Part shown: piece after piece, positions 1 to 8,109 of the stretch
Numbering within the stretch: position 1 is the stretch's first letter
Layout: each line of letters begins with the position of its first letter
NCBI RefSeq assembly: GCF_000344805.1
Contig: NC_020453.1
Coordinates: 6,171,001 to 6,235,000 of the forward strand
Source: Bradyrhizobium oligotrophicum S58
GTDB lineage: Bacteria; Pseudomonadota; Alphaproteobacteria; Rhizobiales; Xanthobacteraceae
Direction of reading: 5' to 3'
DNA: 64,000 nucleotides
Notes under the pieces: generated by a model
The model's input: only the letters and a program-made list of their open reading frames with translations
Told to the model about the DNA's origin: nothing
Database searches by the model: none
Program-made: the position numbers and the translations under genes

Positions 1-501
1 CTGTTCACCTTGCTGCCAAATGGCGACAACGTCCGTATCAGCAAGAAGGCGGTCGAGGGTCGCGCCAATGCGCAACTGGCGAAGTTTCGGCATGAGGGCA
101 TCGACGTCGTCATGCTCGCCTGTACCGGCAAGTTTCCCAACCTCACCCCAGAGGGACTGGTGATCCTGCCCTCGGCGGTGCTGCACAAGATGGTCGAAGC
201 CGTGCTGCCGAAGGGACGGCTCGGCGTGTTCTCCCCGCTGGCCGAGCAGACCGCGCTGATCGCCGGCAAATGGCAGCGCGAGGGTGTCGAAGTGGTCGGC
301 GTCACGCTGCAGCCGGGCTCGGATGATGCTGTTGTCGATGCGGCGGCGCGCGAGATGTCGGCGAAGACCCCGGATCTCGTGGTGCTCGACTGCATGAGCT
401 ACACCAGCGCCAACAAGGCTCGCGTCCGTCGCCATTATGCCGGCCCCGTGATCCTGTCGATCGCCGCGGCTGCCCGCGTCGTCGAGGAGCTGGTGTCGTG
501 A
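1..501 (+). CDS. AroM family protein (5' end outside window)
   Basis: The frame is open from the first base, so the N-terminus is missing and about 166 C-terminal residues are present. The text VMLACTGKFP followed by a stretch on controlling superfamily folds (KGRLGVFSPLAEQ) and VVLDCMSYT matches the AroM family, which belongs to the Asp/Glu/hydantoin racemase-like fold with two cysteines at equivalent sites. Biochemical function of AroM is not established. It overlaps the next gene by four bases (GTGA), so the two are translationally coupled. Next to a DUF917 protein and a hydantoinase-like ATPase-fold protein, a role in catabolism of a cyclic amide or amino-acid derivative is plausible, but this is inference. 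Confidence 0.75.
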   Translation: MFTLLPNGDNVRISKKAVEGRANAQLAKFRHEGIDVVMLACTGKFPNLTPEGLVILPSAVLHKMVEAVLPKGRLGVFSPLAEQTALIAGKWQREGVEVVGVTLQPGSDDAVVDAAAREMSAKTPDLVVLDCMSYTSANKARVRRHYAGPVILSIAAAARVVEELVS

Positions 502-1598
502 GCGCGGGCGAGATGAAGACGATCAGCCTCGACGACATCGAGGCACTCGCGGTCGGAGCCTGGATCCTCGGCACCGGCGGCGGCGGCAGCCCCTATCTCG
601 GCCTGCTCAATCTGCGCCGGCTCTACACGGAAGGCCATCGCGTGCAGCTGATGTCGCCGCTCGATCTCGCCGACGACGACTGGGTTGCTGTCGTCTCCAA
701 CATGGGCGCGCCCTTGGTCGGCCAGGAGCGGCTTGCCGACAGCCGCAGCATCGCGCGCGCCGTGCGCATGCAGGAGGAGGTCAACGGCATCAAATTCCGC
801 GCCGTCATGTCGGTCGAGATCGGCGGCGGCAACGGCATGCAGGCGCTGATGGCGGCCGCCCATCTCGGCATCCCCGTCGTCGACGCCGACTGCATGGGCC
901 GCGCCTTTCCCGAAGCGCAGATGACGTCGGTGGCGATCGGGGACCTCAAGCCCTATCCGTGCACGCTGTATGATCCGCGCGGCATCGAGGCGGTCGTCAC
1001 GAAGGTGCCGAGCTGGAAGTGGATGGAGCGCGCCAGCCGCAAGATCTGCGTCGAGATGGGCTCGATCGCCTCGACCAGCAAGGCGCCGCGCACGGGGCGC
1101 GAGGTCAAGGACTGGGGCATTCATTTCACCACCACCAAGGCGATCGCGATCGGCCGCGCCGTCGACGCGGCGAATAGAAGTCACCAGGACCCGATCGCCG
1201 CGATCCTGACATGCGAGGGCGGCCAGCGCCTGTTCAGCGGCAAGATCGTCGACGTCGAGCGCCGCACCACCGAAGGCTTTCTGCGCGGCAGCGCCGTCAT
1301 CGAGGGCAGCGACGATGATCGCGGCACCCGCCTCAAGCTGTCGTTCCAGAACGAGTGGATCGTGGCCTGGCGCGATGGCGAGGCGATCGCGATGTCGCCG
1401 GATTTGATCTGCGTGCTCGACAGCGTCAACGGCCATGGCATCGGCACCGAGACCGTGCGCTACGGCCAGCGCGTGACGGTGATCGCACTGCCGGCACCCG
1501 CCGTTTTGACCAGCCCGCGCGGACTCGACTTCGTCGGCCCCCGTGCCTTCGGTTACGACCTCGATTTCCGGTCGCTGTTTGCGACCTCTGGAGCATAA
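498..1598 (+). CDS. DUF917 family protein
   Basis: A 366-residue protein that begins with a GTG codon overlapping the upstream stop. The N-terminal glycine-rich GTGGGGSPYLG segment, the VEIGGGNGM motif around residue 110 and the DADCMGRAFPE motif are typical of DUF917, a family that commonly travels with hydantoinase/oxoprolinase-like genes. Length fits the family (about 360 residues). An alternative internal start is the ATG that gives MKTISLDDIE. Three bases separate it from the next gene, so it is the middle member of a tight operon. The catalytic activity is unknown; a hydrolase or accessory role for the neighbouring hydantoinase-like protein is inferred from co-occurrence only. Confidence 0.8.
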   Translation: MSAGEMKTISLDDIEALAVGAWILGTGGGGSPYLGLLNLRRLYTEGHRVQLMSPLDLADDDWVAVVSNMGAPLVGQERLADSRSIARAVRMQEEVNGIKFRAVMSVEIGGGNGMQALMAAAHLGIPVVDADCMGRAFPEAQMTSVAIGDLKPYPCTLYDPRGIEAVVTKVPSWKWMERASRKICVEMGSIASTSKAPRTGREVKDWGIHFTTTKAIAIGRAVDAANRSHQDPIAAILTCEGGQRLFSGKIVDVERRTTEGFLRGSAVIEGSDDDRGTRLKLSFQNEWIVAWRDGEAIAMSPDLICVLDSVNGHGIGTETVRYGQRVTVIALPAPAVLTSPRGLDFVGPRAFGYDLDFRSLFATSGA

Positions 1599-1601
1599 TG
1601 A

Positions 1602-3155
1602 ATGAAGCGGATTGGTATTGACGTCGGTGGCACCAACACCGACGCCGTCCTGATTGCCGACGACAAGGTCGTCCACTCCGTCAAGAGCGCGACCACCGCC
1701 GACGTCACCTCCGGCATCCTTGCCGCGCTGAAGGCGCTGCGGAGCAATCCTGCAGCGGCCGTGCCGGTCGATGCGGTCGTGATCGGCACTACGCATTTCA
1801 TCAATGCGGTGGTGCAGCGGCGGCACCTGCAGAAGATCGGCGCCGTCAGAATCGGCATGCCGGCCTCCGCCTCGCTGCCGCCGTTCTGCGATTGGCCCGC
1901 TGATCTCGCCGACATCGTCAGCGGCGAGACCTTCATGCTGGAAGGCGGCCACGACTATGATGGCCGGCCGTTCATGCCGCTCGACATCGCCGGGCTGAAG
2001 GCGGCGGCGCATGCGATCAAGGCCAAGGGCCTGCGCTCGGTCGCGGTCGCCTCGTCGTTCTCGCCGCTCGACCCGGCTCACGAAAACACCGCGCGGGAGA
2101 TTTTTGCCGAGATCTGTCCTGACGTGGCGGTGACGTTGTCGCACGACCTCGGCCGCATCGGCCTGCTGGAGCGCGAGAACGCCGCGCTGCTCAACGCCGC
2201 GCTGCACGACCTCGCCGTCACCACCGTGGCCGCCTTCCGCAGGGCGATCACGGATTCCGGCATCGATGCGCCGCTGTTTTTGACCCAGAACGACGGCACT
2301 GTGATGCAGGCGGAGATCGCGACCGCCTTCCCGGTCATGAGCTTCGCCTCCGGCGCCACCAACTCGATGCGCGGCGCCGCGTATCTCTCCGGCCTCGACG
2401 ACGCCATGGTCGTCGACGTCGGCGGCACCACCAGCGACATCGGCCAGCTGCGCCACGGTTTTCCGCGAGAGGCCAACGCGGTGGTCGAGGTCGGCGGCGT
2501 CCGTACGCTCTTCCGCATGCCTGATCTGCTCTCGATCGGGCTCGGCGGCGGCAGCCATGTCGCGCAGGATCCCGTTCGCGTCGGGCCGCTCAGCGTCGGA
2601 TATCGCCTGACCGCCGATGCGCTGGTGTTCGGCGGTGACCAACTCACCGCCACCGACATCGCCGTCGCGGCCGGGCTGATCGATATCGGCGACCGCGCGC
2701 GCGTCGCGCATTTGCCGAAGAGCCTGGTCGATGCGGCGCTCGCGGATGCCCACCGCAAGCTCGAAGGCGACATCGACCGCATGAAGACCGAAGCGGGCGA
2801 CGTGCCGCTGCTCGCGGTCGGCGGCGGCGCCTTCCTGGTGCCGGAGCGCCTCGCCGGCATTTCCGACATCGTCCGCGTTGACCATGGCGACTGTGCCAAT
2901 GCGGTCGGCGCCGCCATCGCCCAGGTCTCCGGCGAGGCCGACCAGGTGTTCCGCGACCTCAGCCGCGACGAGGCCATCGCGGCCGCCCGCGGCATCGCCG
3001 AGGAGCGCGCGGTAGAGGCCGGCGCCGATCGCGACACGCTCAAGACCGTCGACGTCGAGGACATGCCGATCGCCTACCTCCCCGGCAATGCGCTGCGCGT
3101 CCGCGTCCGCGTCGCCGGCGCCATCGCCGAGCCGAAGATCGGCGCGGCGGCGTAG
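1602..3155 (+). CDS. Hydantoinase/oxoprolinase family protein
   Basis: 517 residues starting MKRIGIDVGGTNTDAVL, the N-terminal phosphate-binding motif of the HyuA/oxoprolinase ATPase fold. A second nucleotide-fold motif VVDVGGTTSDIG lies near residue 270 and a glycine-rich LGGGSHVAQDP near residue 310. These are hallmarks of ATP-dependent hydantoinase A-type subunits. The protein is shorter than canonical HyuA (about 690 residues) and matches the short form that accompanies DUF917. No HyuB gene follows: the next gene is convergent. Substrate is unknown. It closes the operon with the AroM-like and DUF917 genes. Confidence 0.8.
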   Translation: MKRIGIDVGGTNTDAVLIADDKVVHSVKSATTADVTSGILAALKALRSNPAAAVPVDAVVIGTTHFINAVVQRRHLQKIGAVRIGMPASASLPPFCDWPADLADIVSGETFMLEGGHDYDGRPFMPLDIAGLKAAAHAIKAKGLRSVAVASSFSPLDPAHENTAREIFAEICPDVAVTLSHDLGRIGLLERENAALLNAALHDLAVTTVAAFRRAITDSGIDAPLFLTQNDGTVMQAEIATAFPVMSFASGATNSMRGAAYLSGLDDAMVVDVGGTTSDIGQLRHGFPREANAVVEVGGVRTLFRMPDLLSIGLGGGSHVAQDPVRVGPLSVGYRLTADALVFGGDQLTATDIAVAAGLIDIGDRARVAHLPKSLVDAALADAHRKLEGDIDRMKTEAGDVPLLAVGGGAFLVPERLAGISDIVRVDHGDCANAVGAAIAQVSGEADQVFRDLSRDEAIAAARGIAEERAVEAGADRDTLKTVDVEDMPIAYLPGNALRVRVRVAGAIAEPKIGAAA

Positions 3156-3165
3156 TCCGCCGTCG

Positions 3166-3789
3166 TCACCCCAGCTCGGCGATACGCACAACGCCCGCCT
3201 CGGCGCCTTGCGCCTTTGCCGCCGCCATCGAGCCGCCGAGATCGATGCCGCGGCAGGCGCTGTCGATCACGACGGCCTCGAAGCCGAGCCGGCGTGCGTC
3301 GACCGCCGAATAGTGCACGCAGAAATCGGCCGCGAGCCCGACCAGGAACACCCGCTTCAAACCGCGCTCGCGCAAATATCCGGCGAGCCCCGTCGGCGTG
3401 GTCTTGTCGTTCTCGAAGAACGCCGAATAGGAATCGATCTCCGGGCGAAAACCCTTGCGGATGATCAGTTGCGCCTTGTCGGTCGCAAGATCAGCATGGA
3501 AGGCCGCGCCGGGCGTGCCCTGGATGCAATGGTCCGGCCACAGCGTCTGCGGGCCGTAGGCCATCGTGACGCTCTCGAACGGCGCCTTGCCCGGATGGCT
3601 CGAGGCGAACGAGCTGTGACCTGCGGGATGCCAGTCCTGGGTCAGGACGACGTGCTCGAACCGGCCGCTCAGCCGATTGATCAGCGGGACCACCGCGTCG
3701 CCATCGGCGACCGCCAGCGCCCCGCCGGGGCAAAAGTCGTTCTGCACATCGATGATGAGCAGCAAATCCTCGTTCGCCTTGATCTTCAT
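3166..3789 (-). CDS. pncA: Nicotinamidase/pyrazinamidase
   Basis: 207 residues from the ATG at 3789. It hydrolyses nicotinamide to nicotinate plus ammonia in NAD salvage. Visible signatures are LLIIDVQNDFCPGG (catalytic Asp), the metal-binding TQDWHP with a following His in GHSSF, a lysine in IIRKGFRPE, and the nucleophile cysteine in GLAADFCVHYSA. The frame stays open about 100 codons upstream of this ATG, but that extension shows no homology and is low-complexity, so the shorter start is preferred. It converges on the hydantoinase-like gene with about 10 bases between stops. Confidence 0.93.
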   Translation of the reverse strand: MKIKANEDLLLIIDVQNDFCPGGALAVADGDAVVPLINRLSGRFEHVVLTQDWHPAGHSSFASSHPGKAPFESVTMAYGPQTLWPDHCIQGTPGAAFHADLATDKAQLIIRKGFRPEIDSYSAFFENDKTTPTGLAGYLRERGLKRVFLVGLAADFCVHYSAVDARRLGFEAVVIDSACRGIDLGGSMAAAKAQGAEAGVVRIAELG

Positions 3790-3960
3790 GTTGGTCTGCA
3801 CCCGCTTCACTGATGTCCGTCCAGGATGGCCGCAGCCGGCGACGATCTCAAGCCGGACGGCTGAAGGAGCCAGCCCCTTCGTTTCCGAATCCCTGCCCTG
3901 CAGGCCAGGCCTGGAAACCCCGGCGAGATCGTGGATTCTCTTTCCTGGAGAGATTCGCCG

Positions 3961-4254
3961 ATGTCCGTCATGATCACGTGCCGACCTGCCGTCCGCAGCC
4001 TCGATGGCTGGGCGACGGCGACGCTGCTGGAGGCGGGCGCGATCGTCGAATGCGAACAGCATGGCTGGATGCGGGAGCGAGGCGATCCGCACGCCCTGAC
4101 GTTGGCTTTTCGCGTCGCACGCGACGATCCGCCGCCCGGGTTCAGCGATTCGGAAGCGGTCGCGGCCATCGAGGACGTCCTCCGCGCGATCAGCGACAGC
4201 TGTCCTGAATGCTCACGGCAGGGCGAGCCGGAAGAACGGCCGCGATTCAAATAA
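3961..4254 (+). CDS. Hypothetical protein
   Basis: A 97-residue frame from the ATG at 3961 (MSVMITCRP); a second ATG lies nine bases later and a start further upstream is also open. Sequence is mixed alpha/beta in character with no signal peptide, membrane segment or recognised motif apart from two C-terminal cysteines (SCPEC). Upstream TCCTGGAGAGATT provides a ribosome-binding-like stretch. Codon choice resembles the neighbours. I do not recognise the family. It sits between divergent pncA and a small zinc-ribbon gene and may be a lineage-specific protein. Confidence 0.5.
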   Translation: MSVMITCRPAVRSLDGWATATLLEAGAIVECEQHGWMRERGDPHALTLAFRVARDDPPPGFSDSEAVAAIEDVLRAISDSCPECSRQGEPEERPRFK

Positions 4255-4313
4255 GTGATTCCGCGCCTGCCCCATTCCGGCCTAATCTGCGGCGAGGAAC
4301 GGGAGACGTCACC

Positions 4314-4514
4314 ATGCCGCAACGTCCCGCCCACTGGCTGCTGCGCAAACCATGCCCGACCTGCGGTCGCGCGCTCGCTGTGCGCGACGGCAAGGGCGAA
4401 CGCCGCGAGCTGATCTGCCCCAACTGCGACGGTCCTGATCCGCTGCACTCGCCGAAAGCGCTCGGTTGGGCCAAGGGATCGCTGCGGCCGCCGCAGCGGC
4501 CGCAGAAGAACTAG
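4314..4514 (+). CDS. Small zinc-ribbon-like protein
   Basis: 66 residues from the ATG at 4314. Two CxxC knuckles (CPTCG and CPNCDG) spaced by about 20 residues point to a zinc ribbon, and the protein is otherwise basic and hydrophilic. This is a common layout for small rhizobial proteins of unknown role. The upstream sequence GGAACGGGAGACGTCACC holds a good ribosome-binding site. It converges on the DUF3606-like gene with about 20 bases between the stops and no clear terminator hairpin. Confidence 0.65.
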   Translation: MPQRPAHWLLRKPCPTCGRALAVRDGKGERRELICPNCDGPDPLHSPKALGWAKGSLRPPQRPQKN

Positions 4515-4534
4515 GGGATGCTGCGCTTCGCCAA

Positions 4535-4735
4535 TTAACGCGAGAGCTTGCGCTCGACGGTCTTGCGGCTGTTGCCGACCTTCTTGACCGCCTTCTTCAC
4601 GGCCGAAGCCGAGCGGCCGCTCTTCTTCGCTTCGTAGCGGACTTCGTAGTCCTGGCCGCCGGCGACGCGGGCGCGGTCCTGCTTGCGTCCGCGCGCCGAC
4701 TTTGCGGCAGAGGTCGTCTTCTTCGGTGCTGCCAT
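4535..4735 (-). CDS. DUF3606-like small basic protein
   Basis: 66 residues, very rich in Lys, Arg, Ala and Ser at the N-terminus, followed by YEVRYEAKKSGRSASAVKKAV and a short KKVGNSRKTVERKL tail. The C-terminal half matches the DUF3606 pattern seen in rhizobial small proteins. A nucleic-acid-binding role is conceivable from the charge, but function is unknown. A strong AGGAGGATC-like ribosome-binding site lies just before the ATG on the minus strand (forward bases 4738-4747). Confidence 0.7.
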   Translation of the reverse strand: MAAPKKTTSAAKSARGRKQDRARVAGGQDYEVRYEAKKSGRSASAVKKAVKKVGNSRKTVERKLSR

Positions 4736-4810
4736 GATGATCCTCCTTTTCAGCGCGCAACGCGCAAGTCAGCAAACCAGTTCCGCTGACGAAGGAAGAC
4801 ATCGCGCCGG

Positions 4811-6361
4811 TCAGCCGATGTCGAACTTGACGCCCTGCGCCAGCGGCAGGCTGCGTCCGTAGTTCACGGTGTTGGTGGCCCGGCGCATATAGGCCTTCCA
4901 CGCATCAGAGCCGGATTCGCGGCCGCCGCCGGTCTCTTTCTCGCCGCCGAATGCACCGCCGATCTCGGCGCCGGACGGACCGATATTGACGTTGGCGATG
5001 CCGCAATCGGAGCCGCGCAACGACACGAACGTCTCGGCCTCGCGCAGATCGTTGGTGAAGATCGACGATGACAGGCCCTGCGGCACGGCATTGTGCAGCT
5101 TGATCGCGGCATCGAGGTCGCGATACGGCATCACGTAGAGGATCGGCGCAAACGTCTCGCGCTCGACGGGACCTGCCTGCGTGCCGATCTCGACCAGCGC
5201 CGGCCGCACGTAGTAGGCATTCTCGAAGCCGCCGATCGTGACCCGCTCGCCGCCGAACACGCGGCCGCCGTGATCCCTCGCCGCGCTCAGGGCGTCCTGC
5301 ATGGCATCATAGGCACCGCGGTCGATCAGTGGGCCGATCAGGGTGTCCTGCTGCAGCGGATTGCCGATCGCGACCGAGGCATAGGCCTGCTTCAGCCGCG
5401 GCACGAGCTGCTCATAGACATCAGCATGCACGAACAGGCGGCGCAGGCTGGTGCAGCGCTGGCCGGCCGTGCCCATCGCGGCGAAAGCCACGGCCCGCAA
5501 GGTGAGATCGAGATCGGCGGAAGGTGCGACGATCGCGGCATTGTTGCCGCCGAGCTCGAGGATGGCACGCGCAAAGCGCCCGGCAAGGCAGGCACCGACC
5601 ACGCGTCCCATCGCTGTCGAGCCGGTCGCCGAAACCAGCGGCACGTTGGGATCGTCAACCAGCATTTCGCCGACCGCGCGGCCGCCGAGCAGCAGGCCGG
5701 TCAGACCATCCGGCGCGTCGCCGCCCTCGCGGCGATAGCGGGCCAGCGCACGCGCCAACAGAGCATCGGTCGCGAGCGCCGTCAGCGGCGTCTTCTCGGA
5801 CGGCTTCCAGACGACACTGTTGCCGCAGACCAGCGCGACCGCCGCATTCCAGGCCCACACCGCGACGGGAAAGTTGAAGGCCGAGATCACGCCGGTGACA
5901 CCGAGGGGGTGCCAGGTCTCCATCATGCGGTGCTCGGCGCGCTCGGTGGCGATGGTCAGGCCATAAAGCTGGCGCGAGAGGCCGACAGCGAACTCGCAGA
6001 TGTCGATCATCTCCTGGACCTCGCCCAGGCCTTCCGACACGATCTTGCCGGCCTCGATCGAAACCAGGCGGCCGAGCGCGGCCTTGTTGGCGCGCAGCTC
6101 CTCGCCGAGCAGCCGGACCAGTTCGCCGCGCTTCGGCGCCGGCACCAGCCGCCACTGCAGAAACGCCCCGTGGGCGCGCGCGATCACCGCCGTGGCATCC
6201 GCTCTCGTGTCGTCATGCACCTGGGCCAGCACCTCGCCAGTCACGGGCGAGCGGGCGGCGCGCGCCCCGCCGCGCAGCCGCTCCGGCGCGACGCCGAGCG
6301 AGGTCAGGATGTCAGTCGTTTCCGCGGCGAGATTGAGGGAATGTGCTTGGCTGGGCGACAT
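4811..6361 (-). CDS. amaB: ALDH7-type aldehyde dehydrogenase (L-piperidine-6-carboxylate/aminoadipate semialdehyde dehydrogenase-like)
   Basis: About 516 residues from the ATG at 6361, which follows a GGAG ribosome-binding site; a TTG two codons upstream is less likely. The NAD-dependent aldehyde dehydrogenase fold is clear: the general-base Glu in LELGGNN, the nucleophile Cys in GQRCTSLRR, and the E-T-F-A-P motif ETFAPILYV. GQRCTSLRRLFVH together with the C-terminal GGAFGGEKETGGGRESGSD is the ALDH7 signature; bacterial members act in lysine degradation, oxidising piperideine-6-carboxylate to 2-aminoadipate. No other lysine-catabolic gene is adjacent, so the substrate is inferred from subfamily alone. 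Confidence 0.85.
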   Translation of the reverse strand: MSPSQAHSLNLAAETTDILTSLGVAPERLRGGARAARSPVTGEVLAQVHDDTRADATAVIARAHGAFLQWRLVPAPKRGELVRLLGEELRANKAALGRLVSIEAGKIVSEGLGEVQEMIDICEFAVGLSRQLYGLTIATERAEHRMMETWHPLGVTGVISAFNFPVAVWAWNAAVALVCGNSVVWKPSEKTPLTALATDALLARALARYRREGGDAPDGLTGLLLGGRAVGEMLVDDPNVPLVSATGSTAMGRVVGACLAGRFARAILELGGNNAAIVAPSADLDLTLRAVAFAAMGTAGQRCTSLRRLFVHADVYEQLVPRLKQAYASVAIGNPLQQDTLIGPLIDRGAYDAMQDALSAARDHGGRVFGGERVTIGGFENAYYVRPALVEIGTQAGPVERETFAPILYVMPYRDLDAAIKLHNAVPQGLSSSIFTNDLREAETFVSLRGSDCGIANVNIGPSGAEIGGAFGGEKETGGGRESGSDAWKAYMRRATNTVNYGRSLPLAQGVKFDIG

Positions 6362-6611
6362 ATGCAACTCCGGAGTTGTCTTTCGCGCCGGTGCGCGCGA
6401 GACGCAATTGACGGTCCATCATGATCGCCCTCCGTGTAGATCATAATCCGCCGCGGCGCGAGCGCCCGCCCGCTGGCCGATCCGCCACTTGGAACGTCAG
6501 AACTTGGACGTCAGATCGCGCCTGTCGCGATCGCGGCCCCCCGAACTGGCCGTGCCGGCGCGCATCCGCGCGATCACGCGACGCCGACGCGCCCGAGGCT
6601 TGAATGCCGAC
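6362..6611. other. Intergenic region, no gene recognised
   Basis: About 250 bases upstream of the aldehyde dehydrogenase. It includes a near-repeat (ACTTGGAACGTCAGAACTTGG then ACGTCAGAT) near 6488-6514 and an AT-containing patch GTGTAGATCATAAT at 6434-6447 that could be part of the minus-strand promoter. No open frame here has convincing coding character. Confidence 0.4.
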
Positions 6612-7015
6612 GGACCCTCGGAAATCACGAGGGCGCAGGGAATGCCGGGAGCTGGCCGCCCCCATGGCCCGCCAGCTGAAAAAAATGCTGGCGGCAGGAA
6701 CCACAGGTTCAGCCGAGACATCCCGGCATTCCCCGCGCGATGGTCTTCACGTTTATATCGTGCTCTCCTCGGTGTACGGCTGTTTAGCCACCGTCGCCGA
6801 CGGGATCATCGCCCGACAGCTTGGCGCCAGCGTCGCGGCGCCAGGACCACACGACTTCACGTCCGCAAACTGCCGTTCGTCCGCGTGCAAGCACGCTGCG
6901 GCACCCCACGGCCATCGCCTCCCCGCCTCACGTCTCGTGACGATCGCGATACGCCCCTCGTGGCGAAGCAGGATGGAGGCTATAAAGCATAGTTTCTGGA
7001 AAAGCGAAAGAGAAA
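6612..7015. repeat. Dispersed structured repeat, copy 1
   Basis: About 400 bases closely related to 43580-44018. It begins with a small hairpin (CCCTCG at 6615-6620 pairing with CGAGGG at 6628-6633), then a long outer stem (6635-6649 with 6722-6736, one G-A type mismatch) enclosing an 8-bp hairpin (6669-6676 with 6687-6694) and a conserved single-stranded block GCAGGAACCACAGGT at 6694-6708. Downstream shared blocks include CCAGGACCACACGACTT near 6839 and CCTCCCCGCCTC...CGTCTCGTGACGA near 6919. The stems of the two copies differ by compensatory pairs. Frames that run through it are not conserved between copies, so it is judged non-coding. Strand of any transcript is unknown. Confidence 0.85.
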
Positions 7016-7179
7016 TTTTTTGGGCGAGCGGTGGCCCCCGGCGGACTAAGGTCGATGTGGGAGCGTCTGCCTGCTCTGCGCCGGGCCAAAAGCAGCCTTC
7101 ATCCCCGGTGCCGGCCGGAAGGTCCGGGATGGGCCAGAACCGGAAGTGAACGCGACAAATGGGCTGACGCGAAGGGCTA

Positions 7180-7956
7180 TTAGTCGCCATCAACACGGTG
7201 AGCAATGTAGAGATGCGTTTCGTAATCGATGTCAAGGCCGCCTCCTTGATCGTCGATTGCTTTTGCAATTTCATCGAGCAGGTCTTCACGCGTCTCTGCG
7301 GCGAGTAGCCGAACGTCCGACCGCGTGCTCAGAAAATCCGTGTAGCTGGATGTCGTGTGCTGCCATTTCCACGGATAACACTTGTGCTCAACGGACCCGA
7401 ACAACTGCGACTGGTCAAACCAGTCCTTAAACGGGCCGTTCGGTAGGTACCAAGCTTCGGGCGGCGGCCCCCACGAGCCCGTGTGACGTAGCCAAATTTG
7501 CTTAAACCGTTCAAATAAGTGTGAGGGTAGTCCGACAGGCACGTGCCCGAAGACGGCTAGTGTTCCGTTAGTCGAAAGCAGTTGGGCGGCTTTTACGAAC
7601 CGCACTTCTGGGGATACCCAGTGCCACGCCTGTGCCGCGAAGATTAGAGCGAACACTGAATTGCCAACCGGCCACGCCTCGAAAGTAGCCCCGACCAATT
7701 TCACGTTGGCAAAACTCGCCAAAGTCTCGCGTGCAGCGAGCAGCATTTCTGGTCCAGGATCAATGGCAACGATAGGAAAGCCCCGCGGCGCGAAGCCCTT
7801 TGTCGCCTGACCCGTTCCGCAGCCGACTTCGAGAATGTTATCGGTTGGCCTTAGCTCTGCGTACGACAGAACATCGTCAATAAGCGCCTCTGGATAGTCC
7901 GGGCGTGAGGCCCTGTATACGCTCGCAACCTGATCGAACGTAAAGCGCTGTTCCAT
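7180..7956 (-). CDS. Class I SAM-dependent methyltransferase
   Basis: 258 residues. The N-terminal F(T)FDQVASVYRASRPDYP, motif I ILEVGCGTGQAT, an acidic residue in IVAIDPGPEML and the AQAWHWVSP segment place it in the Methyltransf_11-type family of small-molecule methyltransferases. The substrate cannot be told. Base composition is visibly less GC-rich than its neighbours and many codons end in A or T, which suggests recent acquisition. It lies directly beside a dispersed repeat. The start follows a GGGGGCGAAC context; no operon partner is present. Confidence 0.82.
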   Translation of the reverse strand: MEQRFTFDQVASVYRASRPDYPEALIDDVLSYAELRPTDNILEVGCGTGQATKGFAPRGFPIVAIDPGPEMLLAARETLASFANVKLVGATFEAWPVGNSVFALIFAAQAWHWVSPEVRFVKAAQLLSTNGTLAVFGHVPVGLPSHLFERFKQIWLRHTGSWGPPPEAWYLPNGPFKDWFDQSQLFGSVEHKCYPWKWQHTTSSYTDFLSTRSDVRLLAAETREDLLDEIAKAIDDQGGGLDIDYETHLYIAHRVDGD

Positions 7957-8109
7957 CGTTCGCCCCCTTCCGATATTGAGGAATATGCCTCAGGCGCGGC
8001 CCGTCTGTCCAACCGCCGATTTCCGCTTTGGGTCAACAAGGGACGTCGACGAGACACGCTACACCTTTATCTTGGCTTCGCTGCGACTGACTCGGAGGAC
8101 GAACCGGAG

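Noticed and set aside
435..3191. Long open antisense frame (about 918 codons) under the hydantoinase operon
   Set aside because: It has no recognisable domain and a composition dominated by Arg, Asp and Ala from GC-rich codons read backwards. The plus strand has three clear families.
3088..3813. Plus-strand open frame opposite pncA
   Set aside because: Antisense to a well-supported nicotinamidase; Arg-rich with no motif.
6604..7149. Open frame of about 180 codons through the structured repeat
   Set aside because: The second repeat copy does not keep this frame; insertions and deletions break it. Structure, not coding, is conserved.
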